From Candidatus Omnitrophota bacterium (GTDB lineage: Bacteria; Omnitrophota; Gorgyraeia; 1-14-0-20-64-10; JACQQZ01), in NCBI GenBank assembly GCA_016206755.1, contig JACQQZ010000089.1, forward strand, positions 1 to 20,254: a stretch of 20,254 nt of DNA. The letters are read 5' to 3'. The notes below the pieces were generated by a model that worked only from the letters and a program-made list of their open reading frames with translations, did no database searches and had not been told where the DNA came from. Numbering within the stretch: the stretch's first letter is position 1; each line of letters begins with the position of its first letter. Of the stretch, positions 1 through 6,663 are shown one piece after another. The position numbers and the translations under genes were made by a program.

Positions 1-1328
1 CGGTAGACCTGGTCCGGGTGATTCACGCGGATCATCGACTGGTTCGTCGGAACCGTGACAACGTCCAATTTGTAAATCTCGGCGAACTCCGCCGCTTCCG
101 TCGAGGCGGTTCCGGTCATGCCGGCCAATTTGCCGTACATGCGGAAGAAATTCTGGAAAGTGATGGTGGCCAGCGTCTGATTTTCCCGCTCAATCTTCAT
201 GCCTTCTTTGGCTTCCACGGCTTGGTGCAGCCCGTCCGACCAGCGGCGCCCCGGCATGAGGCGTCCGGTGAATTCATCAACGATGACCACTTCCCCGTCT
301 TTGATCATGTAATCGACGTCGCGATGGTAGAGCGAATGGGCCCGCAACGCCTGGGTGATGTGATGGACCAAGGCCATGTTGCGGTCTTCGTAGAGATTTT
401 CCAGACCCAAGAGCTGCTCGGCCCGGTGAACGCCCCCTTCCGTCAAACTCACCGTGTGGGACTTTTCATCCACCTGATAATCCACTTCGCGGTTGAGCTT
501 TGGAATGATTCCATCGATTTGAAAATAAAGCTCGGTGGATTGCTCCGCGGGACCGGAGATGATCAAAGGGGTGCGCGCTTCATCCACAAGAATGGAGTCC
601 ACCTCATCGACAATGGCGAAATGGTATCGGCGCTGCACCATCTCTTCGAGACGGTACTTCATGTTGTCGCGCAGGTAATCAAAGCCGAATTCGTTGTTGG
701 TGCCGTAGGTGATGTCGCTTCCGTAAGCGGCCTGCCGCTCCGGGTCCATAATCGCGTGTTGGATGACGCCGATGGAAAGCCCCAGATATTCGTAGATGGG
801 GCCCATCCACTGCCGGTCGCGTTTTGCCAGGTAATCGTTGACCGTGACGACATGCACGCCGCGGCCGGTCAACGCGTTCAGATAAACAGGCAAAGTGGCC
901 ACCAAAGTCTTGCCCTCTCCGGTGGTCATCTCGGCAATTTTGCCTTCATGCAAAACAATGCCGCCCATGAGCTGGACGTCAAAATGACGCATCCCCGTCA
1001 CGCGGCGGCTGGCCTCGCGCACCATGGCAAAAGCTTCCGGGAGAACCTGATCCAAAATGCGGCGCTCGGCGGCCCGCTGGCGTTTGCGCCAGGCGCGCGC
1101 GGCGTCTTCATCGTCCGGGTCGGCGGGCATCGGATCGCCGGCGAGCGCTTGATTCAAAGCATCCTGAACCTTTTCTTTTAAGGAAGCGGTTTTGGAGGCA
1201 AAGTCTTTCTCGCCCAACGCCTGGACGGATGGCTCCAGTTTGTTGATGGCCTCTACCTTAGGTCTCATGTTTTTCAGAGTCCGCTCGTTCTGCGAACCGA
1301 CGACTTTGGCGAGCATCCAATTCAACAT
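1..1328 (-). CDS. secA: SecA preprotein translocase ATPase, N-terminal part (runs off window)
   Basis: SecA is the cytoplasmic ATPase that drives unfolded preproteins through SecYEG. About 442 residues are present and the C-terminal half lies beyond base 1. The translation begins [16 protein letters not shown]. It has the nucleotide-binding fold 1 Walker A motif MTTGEGKT at about residues 134-141, then [12 protein letters not shown], the [20 protein letters not shown] block, the preprotein-crosslinking region and [13 protein letters not shown] near the window edge. A charged insertion rich in D, E and R (about residues 63-90) lies before the VREASRRV block. The ATG directly follows the prfB stop (TAA then ATG, no spacer), so the two are probably cotranscribed and translationally coupled. 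secA and prfB are also neighbours in Bacillus, in the opposite order. Identification is near certain. Confidence 0.97.
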   Translation of the reverse strand, partial: MLNWMLAKVVGSQNERTLKNMRPKVEAINKLEPSVQALGEKDFASKTASLKEKVQDALNQALAGDPMPADPDDEDAARAWRKRQRAAERRILDQVLPEAFAMVREASRRVTGMRHFDVQLMGGIVLHEGKIAEMTTGEGKTLVATLPVYLNALTGRGVHVVTVNDYLAKRDRQWMGPIYEYLGLSIGVIQHAIMDPERQAAYGSDITYGTNNEFGFDYLRDNMKYRLEEMVQRRYHFAIVDEVDSILVDEARTPLIISGPAEQSTELYFQIDGIIPKLNREVDYQVDEKSHTVSLTEGGVHRAEQLLGLENLYEDRNMALVHHITQALRAHSLYHRDVDYMIKDGEVVIVDEFTGRLMPGRRWSDGLHQAVEAKEGMKIERENQTLATITFQNFFRMYGKLAGMTGTASTEAAEFAEIYKLDVVTVPTNQSMIRVNHPDQVY

Positions 1329-2457
1329 TTATTTTTTAACCTTGGCTCCCTTGATATTTTGGGCGGCTTTCCATCTTAAGAATGCCTCGATAAAAGGATC
1401 CAATGCTTCACCTTCCAACACTTGCTGCGCCTTGCCCGTTTCGGCGCCGGTGCGGTGATCTTTGACCATTTGATAGGGATGCAGCACGTAGGAGCGAATC
1501 TGGGAGCCCCACTCGATTTTTTGCTTCTCGCTGTACTCTTTGGCCAACTGCTCGTCCCGCTTTTGCTGTTCAATCTCAAAAAGCCGGGCGCGCAACACCT
1601 TCATGGCCTGGTGCTTGTTCTTGAGCTGCGAGCGCTCGTTCTGGCATTGCACCACCATGCCGGTCGGAATGTGCGTGATGCGCACGGCGGAATCCGTCGT
1701 GTTGACGCTTTGCCCGCCGGCCCCCGAGGAGCGAAAAACGTCAATCTTCAGATCTTTTTCTTCAATGTGGATGCCGGTGTCGTCTTCGATTTCGGCCACC
1801 ACGTCAACGGCGGCAAACGAGGTGTGCCGGCGCTTGTTCGAGTCGAAGGGGGAGATGCGCACCAGCCGATGGACGCCGCGTTCCGATTTCAGATTACCGT
1901 ACGCACCGCTGCCCTTGATGAGCAAAGTGACGCTTTTGACGCCGGCTTCTTCCCCCGCCAGATAATCCAGCATTTCAACGGTGAACCCCTTGGCCTGCGA
2001 CCAGCGCTGATACATGCGCAGCAGCATGGAAACCCAATCGCACGACTCGGTTCCCCCTGCCCCGGCGGCAATGGAAAGGATGGCGTTGTTGCGGTCATGC
2101 GGGCCCTGGTAAAGAGTTTTCAGTTCCATGCCATCGAGCTGTTTTTTGAGAGATTCGAGATGGGCTTGCAGCTCTTTGGCAGTGGATTCATCCGAAGCGC
2201 CGACCAGGGGGGCCAATTCTTCGAGGGTTTTGAGCTCCTGGGCGCAGGCCGCCAACGGCTCGATGATTGATTTGAGATCTTTGATTTCTTGGATGACGGC
2301 GGTGGTCGCCGGTTGGGGCTGATCCCAAAAACCGGGGGCGCTGATCTGCGACTCTAGCGTCTGGACGCGGGCTTCCTTGGCGTCCAGGTCAAAGATACCT
2401 CCGCAGGTTTTGAAGCGTCGTCTTCAAAGAGGTCAATTGGGAAATGGCATCGGGCAT
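1329..2457 (-). CDS. prfB: Peptide chain release factor 2 (RF2), expressed by programmed +1 frameshift
   Basis: RF2 releases peptides at UGA and UAA codons. The start ATG at 2457 opens a 22-codon leader (MPDAISQLTSLKTT to LRRYL) that ends at an in-frame TGA at 2391-2389. A +1 shift there resumes [10 protein letters not shown] and gives about 375 residues, the usual RF2 length. The stop-recognition tripeptide SPF is visible in VRISPFDSNKRRH, and the catalytic GGQ lies in SSGAGGQSVNTTDSAVR. Reading only the open frame from an internal Met would lose the N-terminal helical domain, so the frameshifted gene model is preferred. No Shine-Dalgarno stands before the ATG; the upstream bases are pyrimidine-rich. 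A promoter lies immediately upstream, and the stop abuts the secA start. A diverged second copy of the 5' end lies at 3100-3303. Confidence 0.96.
2388..2403 (-). promoter_or_regulatory. RF2 programmed frameshift signal
   Basis: On the minus strand the sequence reads CGGAGG TAT CTT TGA C. An SD-like CGGAGG (2403-2398) lies three bases before the CTT TGA C slip site, the same arrangement as in E. coli prfB. Termination at the TGA by RF2 competes with the +1 shift, so the site autoregulates RF2 level. The duplicated fragment near 3232-3246 keeps this stretch identical. Confidence 0.95.
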
Positions 2458-2465
2458 AGGGAGGG

Positions 2466-2495
2466 ATTATACCGCGGTCATTGACAGCAGCACAA
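2466..2495 (-). promoter_or_regulatory. prfB promoter, sigma70-like
   Basis: The -35 is TTGTGC (2495-2490), the spacer is 18 bp and the -10 is a perfect TATAAT (2471-2466). Only 8 bases separate the -10 from the prfB ATG at 2457, so the transcript probably begins at or within about two bases of the start codon. The second copy of this region (3312-3341) keeps the -35, spacer length and -10 while most of the spacer sequence has diverged. That is footprint-like support for a real promoter. Confidence 0.75.
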
Positions 2496-2519
2496 GGTAT
2501 TCGGCTCTTTGTCTCTTTA

Positions 2520-2678
2520 GGGCCTGACCGGAAATAACTGTTCCATTTGGCCGAGGGGATTTTGATTCAGAACAAGGCGCGAAGAGCGAGCAACCTCGTC
2601 TGGTTTCGAGCGATGAGCAACGACGGGCTGGATCAAAAGCCACTGGTCCAATGGATTCAGTTATTTCCGGTCAGGCCC
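2520..2678. mobile_element. MITE-like palindromic element, 159 bp, TTA target duplication
   Basis: The ends are perfect 21-bp terminal inverted repeats (2520-2540 and 2658-2678, beginning GGGCCTGACC). They are flanked by TTA at 2517-2519 and 2679-2681, consistent with a 3-bp target duplication. Similarity between the two arms continues inward, for example TTTTGATTCAG against the complement of CTGGATCAAAA. No transposase is encoded. The interior holds CAAGGCGCGAAGAGCG (2573-2588) and GAGCGATGAGCAACGA (2608-2623), both nearly repeated in the element at 17.6 kb. It sits exactly at the stop codon of the small ORF 2679-2834 and just upstream of the prfB promoter. A non-autonomous transposon is the best reading; a REP/BIME-type palindrome is the alternative. 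I do not recognise the family. Confidence 0.75.
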
Positions 2679-2834
2679 TTAGGCAGAGAACGCGTGGTCG
2701 CGCGATTGTTTCTGCTCTTCGAGCGTATCGGAAATGGTGCGACGAGTTGAAGAATCAAACTGTAGAACATTTTCGTAATAAAGGCCGAGATTGCCGTTGA
2801 CGTAGAAAAAAGCAGGCGGTCGGGAATCAATCAT
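2679..2834 (-). CDS. Small hypothetical ORF, 51 codons, in the rearranged region
   Basis: The ORF starts at ATG 2834 and overlaps the stop of the DUF89 5' fragment (ATGA). It reads MIDSRPPAFF YVNGNLGLYY ENVLQFDSST and ends with DHAFSA and TAA at 2681-2679. The TAA is the TTA target duplication of the adjacent MITE-like element read on the other strand, so the stop pre-dates the insertion. I recognise no family. The composition (aromatic, Asn/Gly turns, then a charged helix-like tail) looks protein-like. It may be the remnant of a longer gene or foreign DNA that replaced the missing body of the second DUF89 copy, or it may be fortuitous. Confidence 0.3.
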   Translation of the reverse strand: MIDSRPPAFFYVNGNLGLYYENVLQFDSSTRRTISDTLEEQKQSRDHAFSA

Positions 2835-2983
2835 CCGGGCTCGACGACCAATGCCGGCGAAGGCGGTGGGGGATTCTGGAAGAAGACAAGCGTTCGGTCC
2901 ACGAACGCCTTCACAGAGGTTCGCCCCGCCAGATACTCCGCGCGCAGGGGACGGCTCAATGCCGCATCGGAACTGATCAGCAA
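2831..2983 (-). pseudogene. DUF89 gene 5' fragment (second copy, about 50 codons)
   Basis: The fragment reads [40 protein letters not shown] and then stops (EPG, TGA). It matches residues 1 to about 49 of the intact DUF89 protein at 5234-6373, with many silent differences, and all homology to the family core is missing. Its putative start is TTG where the intact gene has GTG, with the same GGAG four bases upstream in both copies. This supports that start choice for the intact gene. It is a decayed duplicate rather than a functional gene. Confidence 0.8.
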
Positions 2984-3098
2984 TGAACTCCTTCCCGCCG
3001 CAATAATCGGCGTTTTCGTTTCAAACCGCCCGCAGCGGAGTATCCACCCAAACCCCCTCCGGCGGCAATGACGCGGTGGCACGGGATGGCAGGCGCCC
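2977..3098 (-). pseudogene. ogt 3' fragment (second copy)
   Basis: The fragment carries [36 protein letters not shown] and a TGA. It corresponds to the C-terminal 36 or so codons of the intact ogt at 6367-6663, including the active-site PCHRV. Most nucleotide differences from the intact copy are silent. Homology stops abruptly near 3095-3098, where prfB-derived sequence begins at 3100 in a non-matching frame. The N-terminal half is absent, so this is a remnant. Confidence 0.85.
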
Positions 3099-3099
3099 A

Positions 3100-3303
3100 G
3101 GCTCGATGATCGACTTCAGATCCTTGATTTCTTGGATGACGGCGGTGGTCGCCGGTTGGGGCCGATCCCAAAAACCGGGGGCAGAGATCTGCGATTCCAG
3201 CGTCTGGACGCGGGCTTCCTTGGCGTCCAGGTCAAAGATACCTCCGCAGGTTTTGGAGCGTGGTTCTCAGAGAGGCCAATTGGCTGGAGATCGCTTCGGG
3301 CAT
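3100..3303 (-). pseudogene. prfB 5' fragment with intact frameshift site (second copy)
   Basis: From ATG 3303 it reads MPEAISSQLASLRTT to LRRYL and an in-frame TGA at 3234-3232. After a +1 shift it continues [10 protein letters not shown] to [10 protein letters not shown] before homology ends at 3100. Compared with the real prfB there are about a dozen silent codon changes, four conservative replacements and one inserted Ser codon. The bases around the frameshift site are identical. A free pseudogene would not be expected to keep that pattern, so the copy probably diverged under selection elsewhere and arrived recently. It is truncated at a junction with ogt sequence. If translated it would give only a short leader peptide plus a truncated N-terminal domain. 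Confidence 0.9.
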
Positions 3304-3311
3304 CGGGGAGG

Positions 3312-3341
3312 ATTATACCGCGCCCGCCGGCGGCCGGACAA
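3312..3341 (-). promoter_or_regulatory. Promoter of the duplicated prfB fragment
   Basis: TTGTCC (3341-3336), an 18-bp spacer and TATAAT (3317-3312) lie 8 bases before the fragment's ATG, the same geometry as the real prfB promoter. It may still fire towards the gene fragments and the real prfB. Its -35 lies a few bases beyond the stop of the DUF89 tail fragment. Confidence 0.6.
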
Positions 3342-3345
3342 GGCA

Positions 3346-3393
3346 TCAGGCCGGGACCGACTGCAGAAACAGCGCGTCGCCAGCGGCGAGGAG
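3346..3393 (-). pseudogene. DUF89 gene 3' tail fragment (second copy)
   Basis: The minus strand reads LLAAGDALFL QSVPA and TGA, matching the end of the intact DUF89 protein (LKAGDALFL RTRPA and stop). The fragment lies directly before the duplicated prfB promoter, so it preserves an ancestral DUF89-prfB junction. Homology ends two to three bases from the restriction endonuclease stop. Together with the intact tail at 5234-5290 it brackets the restriction-modification cassette in direct orientation. Confidence 0.75.
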
Positions 3394-3395
3394 TG

Positions 3396-4121
3396 TTACC
3401 GCTTGCCGCTGTTGAACCGGGCGAACTTCTCCCAATCAATTTCGCCGCTGGGCATTGAAAATGCTATCAGGAATTCCCGTTCGAAACGGTTGACGGCCTT
3501 ACTCCACTCCAGCTTGTACTGCTGGCGATGCCGCCTGGGATAATCCTTCATCAAGCGCATGAGCTTCAAATAGAATTCTGGGTCTCCGGTCAGCTCTTCC
3601 CAAAATGCCTGTCCTGACCGCTCCCGATATGGGTGGTCCTTAGCGGGATCACTCAACTTCCTGCCGTAGCCATACCCCAACAACGCATCGAACGCCTTGT
3701 GGGTTTTAAGGAGGCGTTGGCGGACCTGTTCGAAGTCCTGTACTTGCCTTCGCCTCTGGCTGGAGTTGCCCCAGTTCGGTCCGGATTTGACTGAGATCGC
3801 GATACACCTATCCTTGGTTTCCTTTAGGACGTCGACGCCATATCCATCGCTCACGGTTCCCCCGGTCACAATCTTGGCAATCGGCTCGAAGAAGGCGTCT
3901 CCAAAGATCGTCTCGTCAGAGGAAGATACGTAAGCCCTCAACAAATCCTTCACGATTTCCGATGCCTTCTGGACACCAGTCGCGCGAAAAAGATATGGAT
4001 TCTTCCGTCGCAATGTGGCCTTGAGGTCCAACCCTTGCAACTTGACGATTCGACGTCTGTAGAAATCGGCAAGGCTCGTCTTGATGAGGCGCTCAAGCGT
4101 TCGGAACGAGACGTGGCTCAT
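3396..4121 (-). CDS. Type II restriction endonuclease, PmeII-like
   Basis: This 241-residue protein is probably the nuclease of a type II restriction-modification pair, cutting unmethylated DNA. It resembles the PmeII family: KNPYLFRATGV at about residues 40-50, SSSDETIFGD at 66-75, GYGVDVLKE at 93-101 and AISVKSGPNWGNSSQ at 108-122. E70, D97 and K112 (in SVK) are reasonable PD-(D/E)XK active-site candidates; this assignment is by pattern only. The start ATG (4121-4119) overlaps the methyltransferase stop as ATGA. That argues against the upstream-extended reading, which lies inside the methyltransferase gene. The target sequence cannot be told from the protein. The stop is almost adjacent to the duplicated DUF89 tail. 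Confidence 0.85.
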   Translation of the reverse strand: MSHVSFRTLERLIKTSLADFYRRRIVKLQGLDLKATLRRKNPYLFRATGVQKASEIVKDLLRAYVSSSDETIFGDAFFEPIAKIVTGGTVSDGYGVDVLKETKDRCIAISVKSGPNWGNSSQRRRQVQDFEQVRQRLLKTHKAFDALLGYGYGRKLSDPAKDHPYRERSGQAFWEELTGDPEFYLKLMRLMKDYPRRHRQQYKLEWSKAVNRFEREFLIAFSMPSGEIDWEKFARFNSGKR

Positions 4122-5059
4122 CGTCCACCGTGGCCGTTGTCGCGGAGAGTGCGCTGCTCGGCACGAATCCGCTCCTTCGCCTGCTGACAATAGGTTGCAC
4201 TGATCTCGACGCCGATAAAATGGCGTCTCGCACGCACGCAGGCCACTGCACTGGTCCCAGATCCCATGAAGGGATCCAGCACGACATCGCCTGGTTTCGT
4301 AAACAACCGTATGAACCAATCTGGGAGTGCCACAGGGAACGTGGCGCTATGATTTTTGTTGCCGCACTCCGTCGCCATGTGGAGCACGTTTGTCGGGTAA
4401 GCGCGTTCTCTCCCGACCCAATTCGCCACGCGCTTGCCGAAACCGCTTAACGCCTGAGAGTTATCCCGTACCTTGTCGGTTTCACTGAGATTTCTCAGCC
4501 GGGAAACCTTCCAATTCCCCATGGGTACCATCACGGCGTCCTGGTACATGCGGAAGCGCTTCTGCCTCGAAAAATGGAGGCATCGTTCCCACGCATCCCG
4601 GAATCGGTTGGGCCACCGACCCGGGTAGCAATTCTTCTTGTGCCAGATATACTCCTCAATCCACAACCACCCCTGCTCCCGGAGCCGCAGGGTAAGCTGT
4701 AACACGTAGGGATGGCGCTCCCCGTTCACCGCCCGCTCTTTGATGTTGAGCACGAACGATCCCGTGGGCTTGAGGACGCGCTGGAGTTGCCCGGCGATGG
4801 GCAGGAACCATTCCACGTACCGGTCGGGTGCAATACCATTGTAAACACCCTTCCGGTTGTCTGCATACGGAGGCGATGTCACAATCAGGTCTACGGAGGA
4901 AGCCGGTAGCTTCCCAAGTACAGCCAGGCAATCACCCTGGATGACCCGATCCAAGATGCCGGATTCCAAATGGCGCTGTGCCGGCGCAACGGCTGTCGTC
5001 ATGGTCTGAAATAGGTCCTGGGTGATCTCGGGGACGTTGGGGCTCACGGGTTCTTCCAT
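4118..5059 (-). CDS. Type II DNA methyltransferase (N4-cytosine or N6-adenine)
   Basis: This is the S-adenosylmethionine-dependent DNA methyltransferase that protects the host from the neighbouring nuclease. The catalytic motif TSPPY is at about residues 61-65, before the AdoMet-binding DPFMGSGT at 262-269, the beta-group order. HSATFPVALPDWFI (237-250) is the usual segment before motif I. SPPY favours N4-cytosine methylation, but adenine methylation is not excluded. I chose ATG 5059 (313 residues) because the promoter at 5082-5110 would initiate near 5075. Longer in-frame starts, back to a TTG at 5170, lie upstream of or within that promoter. The methyltransferase precedes the nuclease in the operon, so protection is made first. 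Confidence 0.9.
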   Translation of the reverse strand: MEEPVSPNVPEITQDLFQTMTTAVAPAQRHLESGILDRVIQGDCLAVLGKLPASSVDLIVTSPPYADNRKGVYNGIAPDRYVEWFLPIAGQLQRVLKPTGSFVLNIKERAVNGERHPYVLQLTLRLREQGWLWIEEYIWHKKNCYPGRWPNRFRDAWERCLHFSRQKRFRMYQDAVMVPMGNWKVSRLRNLSETDKVRDNSQALSGFGKRVANWVGRERAYPTNVLHMATECGNKNHSATFPVALPDWFIRLFTKPGDVVLDPFMGSGTSAVACVRARRHFIGVEISATYCQQAKERIRAEQRTLRDNGHGGR

Positions 5060-5081
5060 ATTCGCGTTGAGCCCTGAGGTC

Positions 5082-5110
5082 ATTATAGGCGGCCGAGGGC
5101 TTTTTGTTAA
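5082..5110 (-). promoter_or_regulatory. Restriction-modification operon promoter
   Basis: TTAACA (5110-5105), a 17-bp spacer and a perfect TATAAT (5087-5082) lie upstream of the methyltransferase. The predicted transcript starts near 5075 and leaves a leader of about 15 bases before ATG 5059. No control-protein gene is present. Confidence 0.65.
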
Positions 5111-5155
5111 GCCGATTGTTCGCGGGGTCGCTGACAACCGGCAAGCGGGATGAAA

Positions 5156-5187
5156 TTGATGATATATCAAATGTAATTTGACATCAA
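5156..5187. repeat. AT-rich two-tier inverted repeat upstream of the RM promoter
   Basis: Outer arms TTGATG (5156-5161) and CATCAA (5182-5187) enclose inner arms TCAAAT (5167-5172) and ATTTGA (5176-5181) around GTA. It lies about 45 bases upstream of the methyltransferase -35 and downstream of the DUF89 stop. It could be an operator, the end of the inserted cassette, or a weak hairpin terminator for the DUF89 operon, although no T-run follows. Confidence 0.45.
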
Positions 5188-5233
5188 CCGTATTCTATGA
5201 CCATATCTCCCGTGAACGCGCGGGGCGGATGGG

Positions 5234-6373
5234 TTACGCCGGACGGGTGCGCAGAAACAGCGCATCACCCGCTTTCAATTCTACCCCTTCGTGGAAATAG
5301 GCGGGGTCTTTGACCTGCACGGCGTGAAAGACGTCTCGCGTCAGCTCGGCGCAGCGCAGGGTTTGAAGCATGCCCTGCCCTTTGGCATAGACCATGCCGG
5401 CTCTATTCCAATATTCGATGAGTTCCGGCGTGGCCCGGCGCAGATCACAACCGATCATCATCGTGCCGCTGTCAACGACCGAGACGTAAGGAATGTGCGA
5501 TCCGAAAAAATTTCGAAGCGTTGGATTGACAAGCAGCGCGCGAAGCTCCGCAGCCGTCATGTCGTTGTAGCAAGGAATCTGCTTGCCGGCCAAGACCACC
5601 GAATATCCCTGGCTCAACAAAAGCCGCACCAGCGGCATGTCAAAAATGATTTCACCGGCGTTGTCCACCAGAAATAGGATCAACTGATTCGACTGAGAAC
5701 GCAGTTGCTTCAGAAAACTGTCGCGCGCATCCAAACCGTGGGCATAAGCCAAGTGCTCCGCTTTCTGAAATTCCTGCTCGATGTCAAAGCCGTGGTTTTC
5801 CAGGTGGGCTTTTCTGAGCGGGTCGGCAAAATCAATGGCATTTCCGATGATGCCCAAAGAGATGGCCGTTTTGAACCGCGCCTGTAAATTCGCCAACGAA
5901 TCAATCTGTTTTCCCATCTCCGGCAAATACCGAAGGGCTTGGGAATTGTAGCCGGACTTGAGCGCGCTGTACGGATCGGCAACATTCGTGACCACGCGAA
6001 CCAATTCGCAGTACATCTCCACAATTTCAGAATCGGCGCACTCTTGCATCAGGCGTCCCGGCAAAATCTCTCCGTCCATCCTGCCCATCAATTCATCGAC
6101 AGCTCCCTGGGCCTGCTGCCGAACATGCGGATCCAGCGTCGAACGCTCAATCAAATCCCATGCCAAACTCTGAAAGCGCGCAACGTTAGCGGCGCTCATC
6201 TTTAAAGAGCTGGGCCAATAACGCTCCGGATGAACCACCAGTTGTTTGGGAGGAAGCGGCTGATTCTGAAAGAAGACGAGCGTTCGGTCGACGAACGCTT
6301 TTACCGGCATTTGCCCTGCCAAAAATTCCGTGCGCAATTGCCGGCTTAAGGCGGCGTCGGAACTGACTAGCAC
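5234..6373 (-). CDS. DUF89 / ARMT1-like family protein (metal-dependent phosphatase family)
   Basis: This 379-residue protein resembles the DUF89 (damage-control phosphatase, ARMT1-like) family, metal-dependent enzymes that hydrolyse sugar phosphates or phosphometabolites. Visible family segments are GNAIDFAD (about 177-184), VDNAGEIIFDMPLV (236-249, the DNAGE metal/phosphate motif), VDSGTMMIGCDL (300-311) and AKGQGMLQTL (330-339). From memory the last usually reads KGQGN, so Met335 may be unusual. The start is GTG 6373, overlapping the ogt stop by 7 bases, with AAGGAG four bases upstream. A longer reading to 6472 only translates ogt in another frame. It is the last gene of murJ-uvrC-ogt-DUF89. 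The substrate is unknown; linkage to ogt and uvrC hints at damage control but does not show it. Confidence 0.85.
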   Translation of the reverse strand: MLVSSDAALSRQLRTEFLAGQMPVKAFVDRTLVFFQNQPLPPKQLVVHPERYWPSSLKMSAANVARFQSLAWDLIERSTLDPHVRQQAQGAVDELMGRMDGEILPGRLMQECADSEIVEMYCELVRVVTNVADPYSALKSGYNSQALRYLPEMGKQIDSLANLQARFKTAISLGIIGNAIDFADPLRKAHLENHGFDIEQEFQKAEHLAYAHGLDARDSFLKQLRSQSNQLILFLVDNAGEIIFDMPLVRLLLSQGYSVVLAGKQIPCYNDMTAAELRALLVNPTLRNFFGSHIPYVSVVDSGTMMIGCDLRRATPELIEYWNRAGMVYAKGQGMLQTLRCAELTRDVFHAVQVKDPAYFHEGVELKAGDALFLRTRPA

Positions 6374-6663
6374 TGAACTCCTTCGCGCTGCAGGAGTTGG
6401 CGCTTGCGTTTCAAACCGCCTGCAGCGGAGTATCCGCGCAAGTCGCCGCCGGCGGCGATCACGCGGTGGCACGGAATCGTAGGCGGGTACGGATTGCGTT
6501 TGAGCGCTTGTCCGACGGCGCGAGCTCCTTTCGGCTTTCCAATTTTGCGCGCAATTTCACCGTAAGTTCGGACCTGACCTTTGGGAATCGCAAGAAGCGC
6601 TTCGTAAACTTTTTGTTGAAAAGGGGTGCACCGCTCGCGCCAGTCCGACGGAAGTTTCTTCAT
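6367..6663 (-). CDS. ogt: MGMT-family DNA alkyltransferase domain protein
   Basis: This 98-residue protein is the C-terminal DNA-binding and active-site domain of O6-methylguanine-DNA methyltransferases, which move alkyl groups from guanine O6 to their own Cys. The active site PCHRV is intact (Cys65), so it is not an ATL protein, where Trp replaces Cys. Before it are the DNA-binding wing (PKGQVRTYGEIARKIG, about 27-42) and the Arg-finger helix region (ARAVGQALKRNP). The N-terminal domain of Ada and Ogt is missing, as in other short members. ATG 6663 overlaps the uvrC stop as ATGA, which favours it over a start at 6702 inside uvrC. A partial duplicate of its 3' end lies at 2977-3098. Confidence 0.88.
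   Translation of the reverse strand: MKKLPSDWRERCTPFQQKVYEALLAIPKGQVRTYGEIARKIGKPKGARAVGQALKRNPYPPTIPCHRVIAAGGDLRGYSAAGGLKRKRQLLQREGVQC

Noticed and set aside
18..2270. Long plus-strand open frames opposite secA and prfB
   Set aside because: The minus strand encodes clear SecA and RF2; no plausible start region or family signal on the plus strand.
2389..2391. In-frame TGA in prfB read as a nonsense mutation
   Set aside because: It sits in the canonical RF2 recoding signal CGGAGGTATCTTTGAC, and the +1 frame continues with conserved RF2 sequence.
2977..3171. A 64-codon ORF fusing prfB-derived sequence to the ogt tail
   Set aside because: Its first part uses a non-native frame of prfB and its second part is a partial ogt, so it is a by-product of the junction.
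4122..4319. N-terminal extension of the restriction endonuclease
   Set aside because: It overlaps the methyltransferase in another frame; the ATGA overlap at 4121-4118 gives a natural start and family-like N-terminus.
5060..5170. Methyltransferase start at the TTG at 5170
   Set aside because: It would lie upstream of the strong TTAACA-17-TATAAT promoter, and the added residues show no family similarity.
6367..6663. Alkyltransferase-like (ATL) protein
   Set aside because: The active-site motif is PCHRV with Cys; ATL proteins have Trp there.
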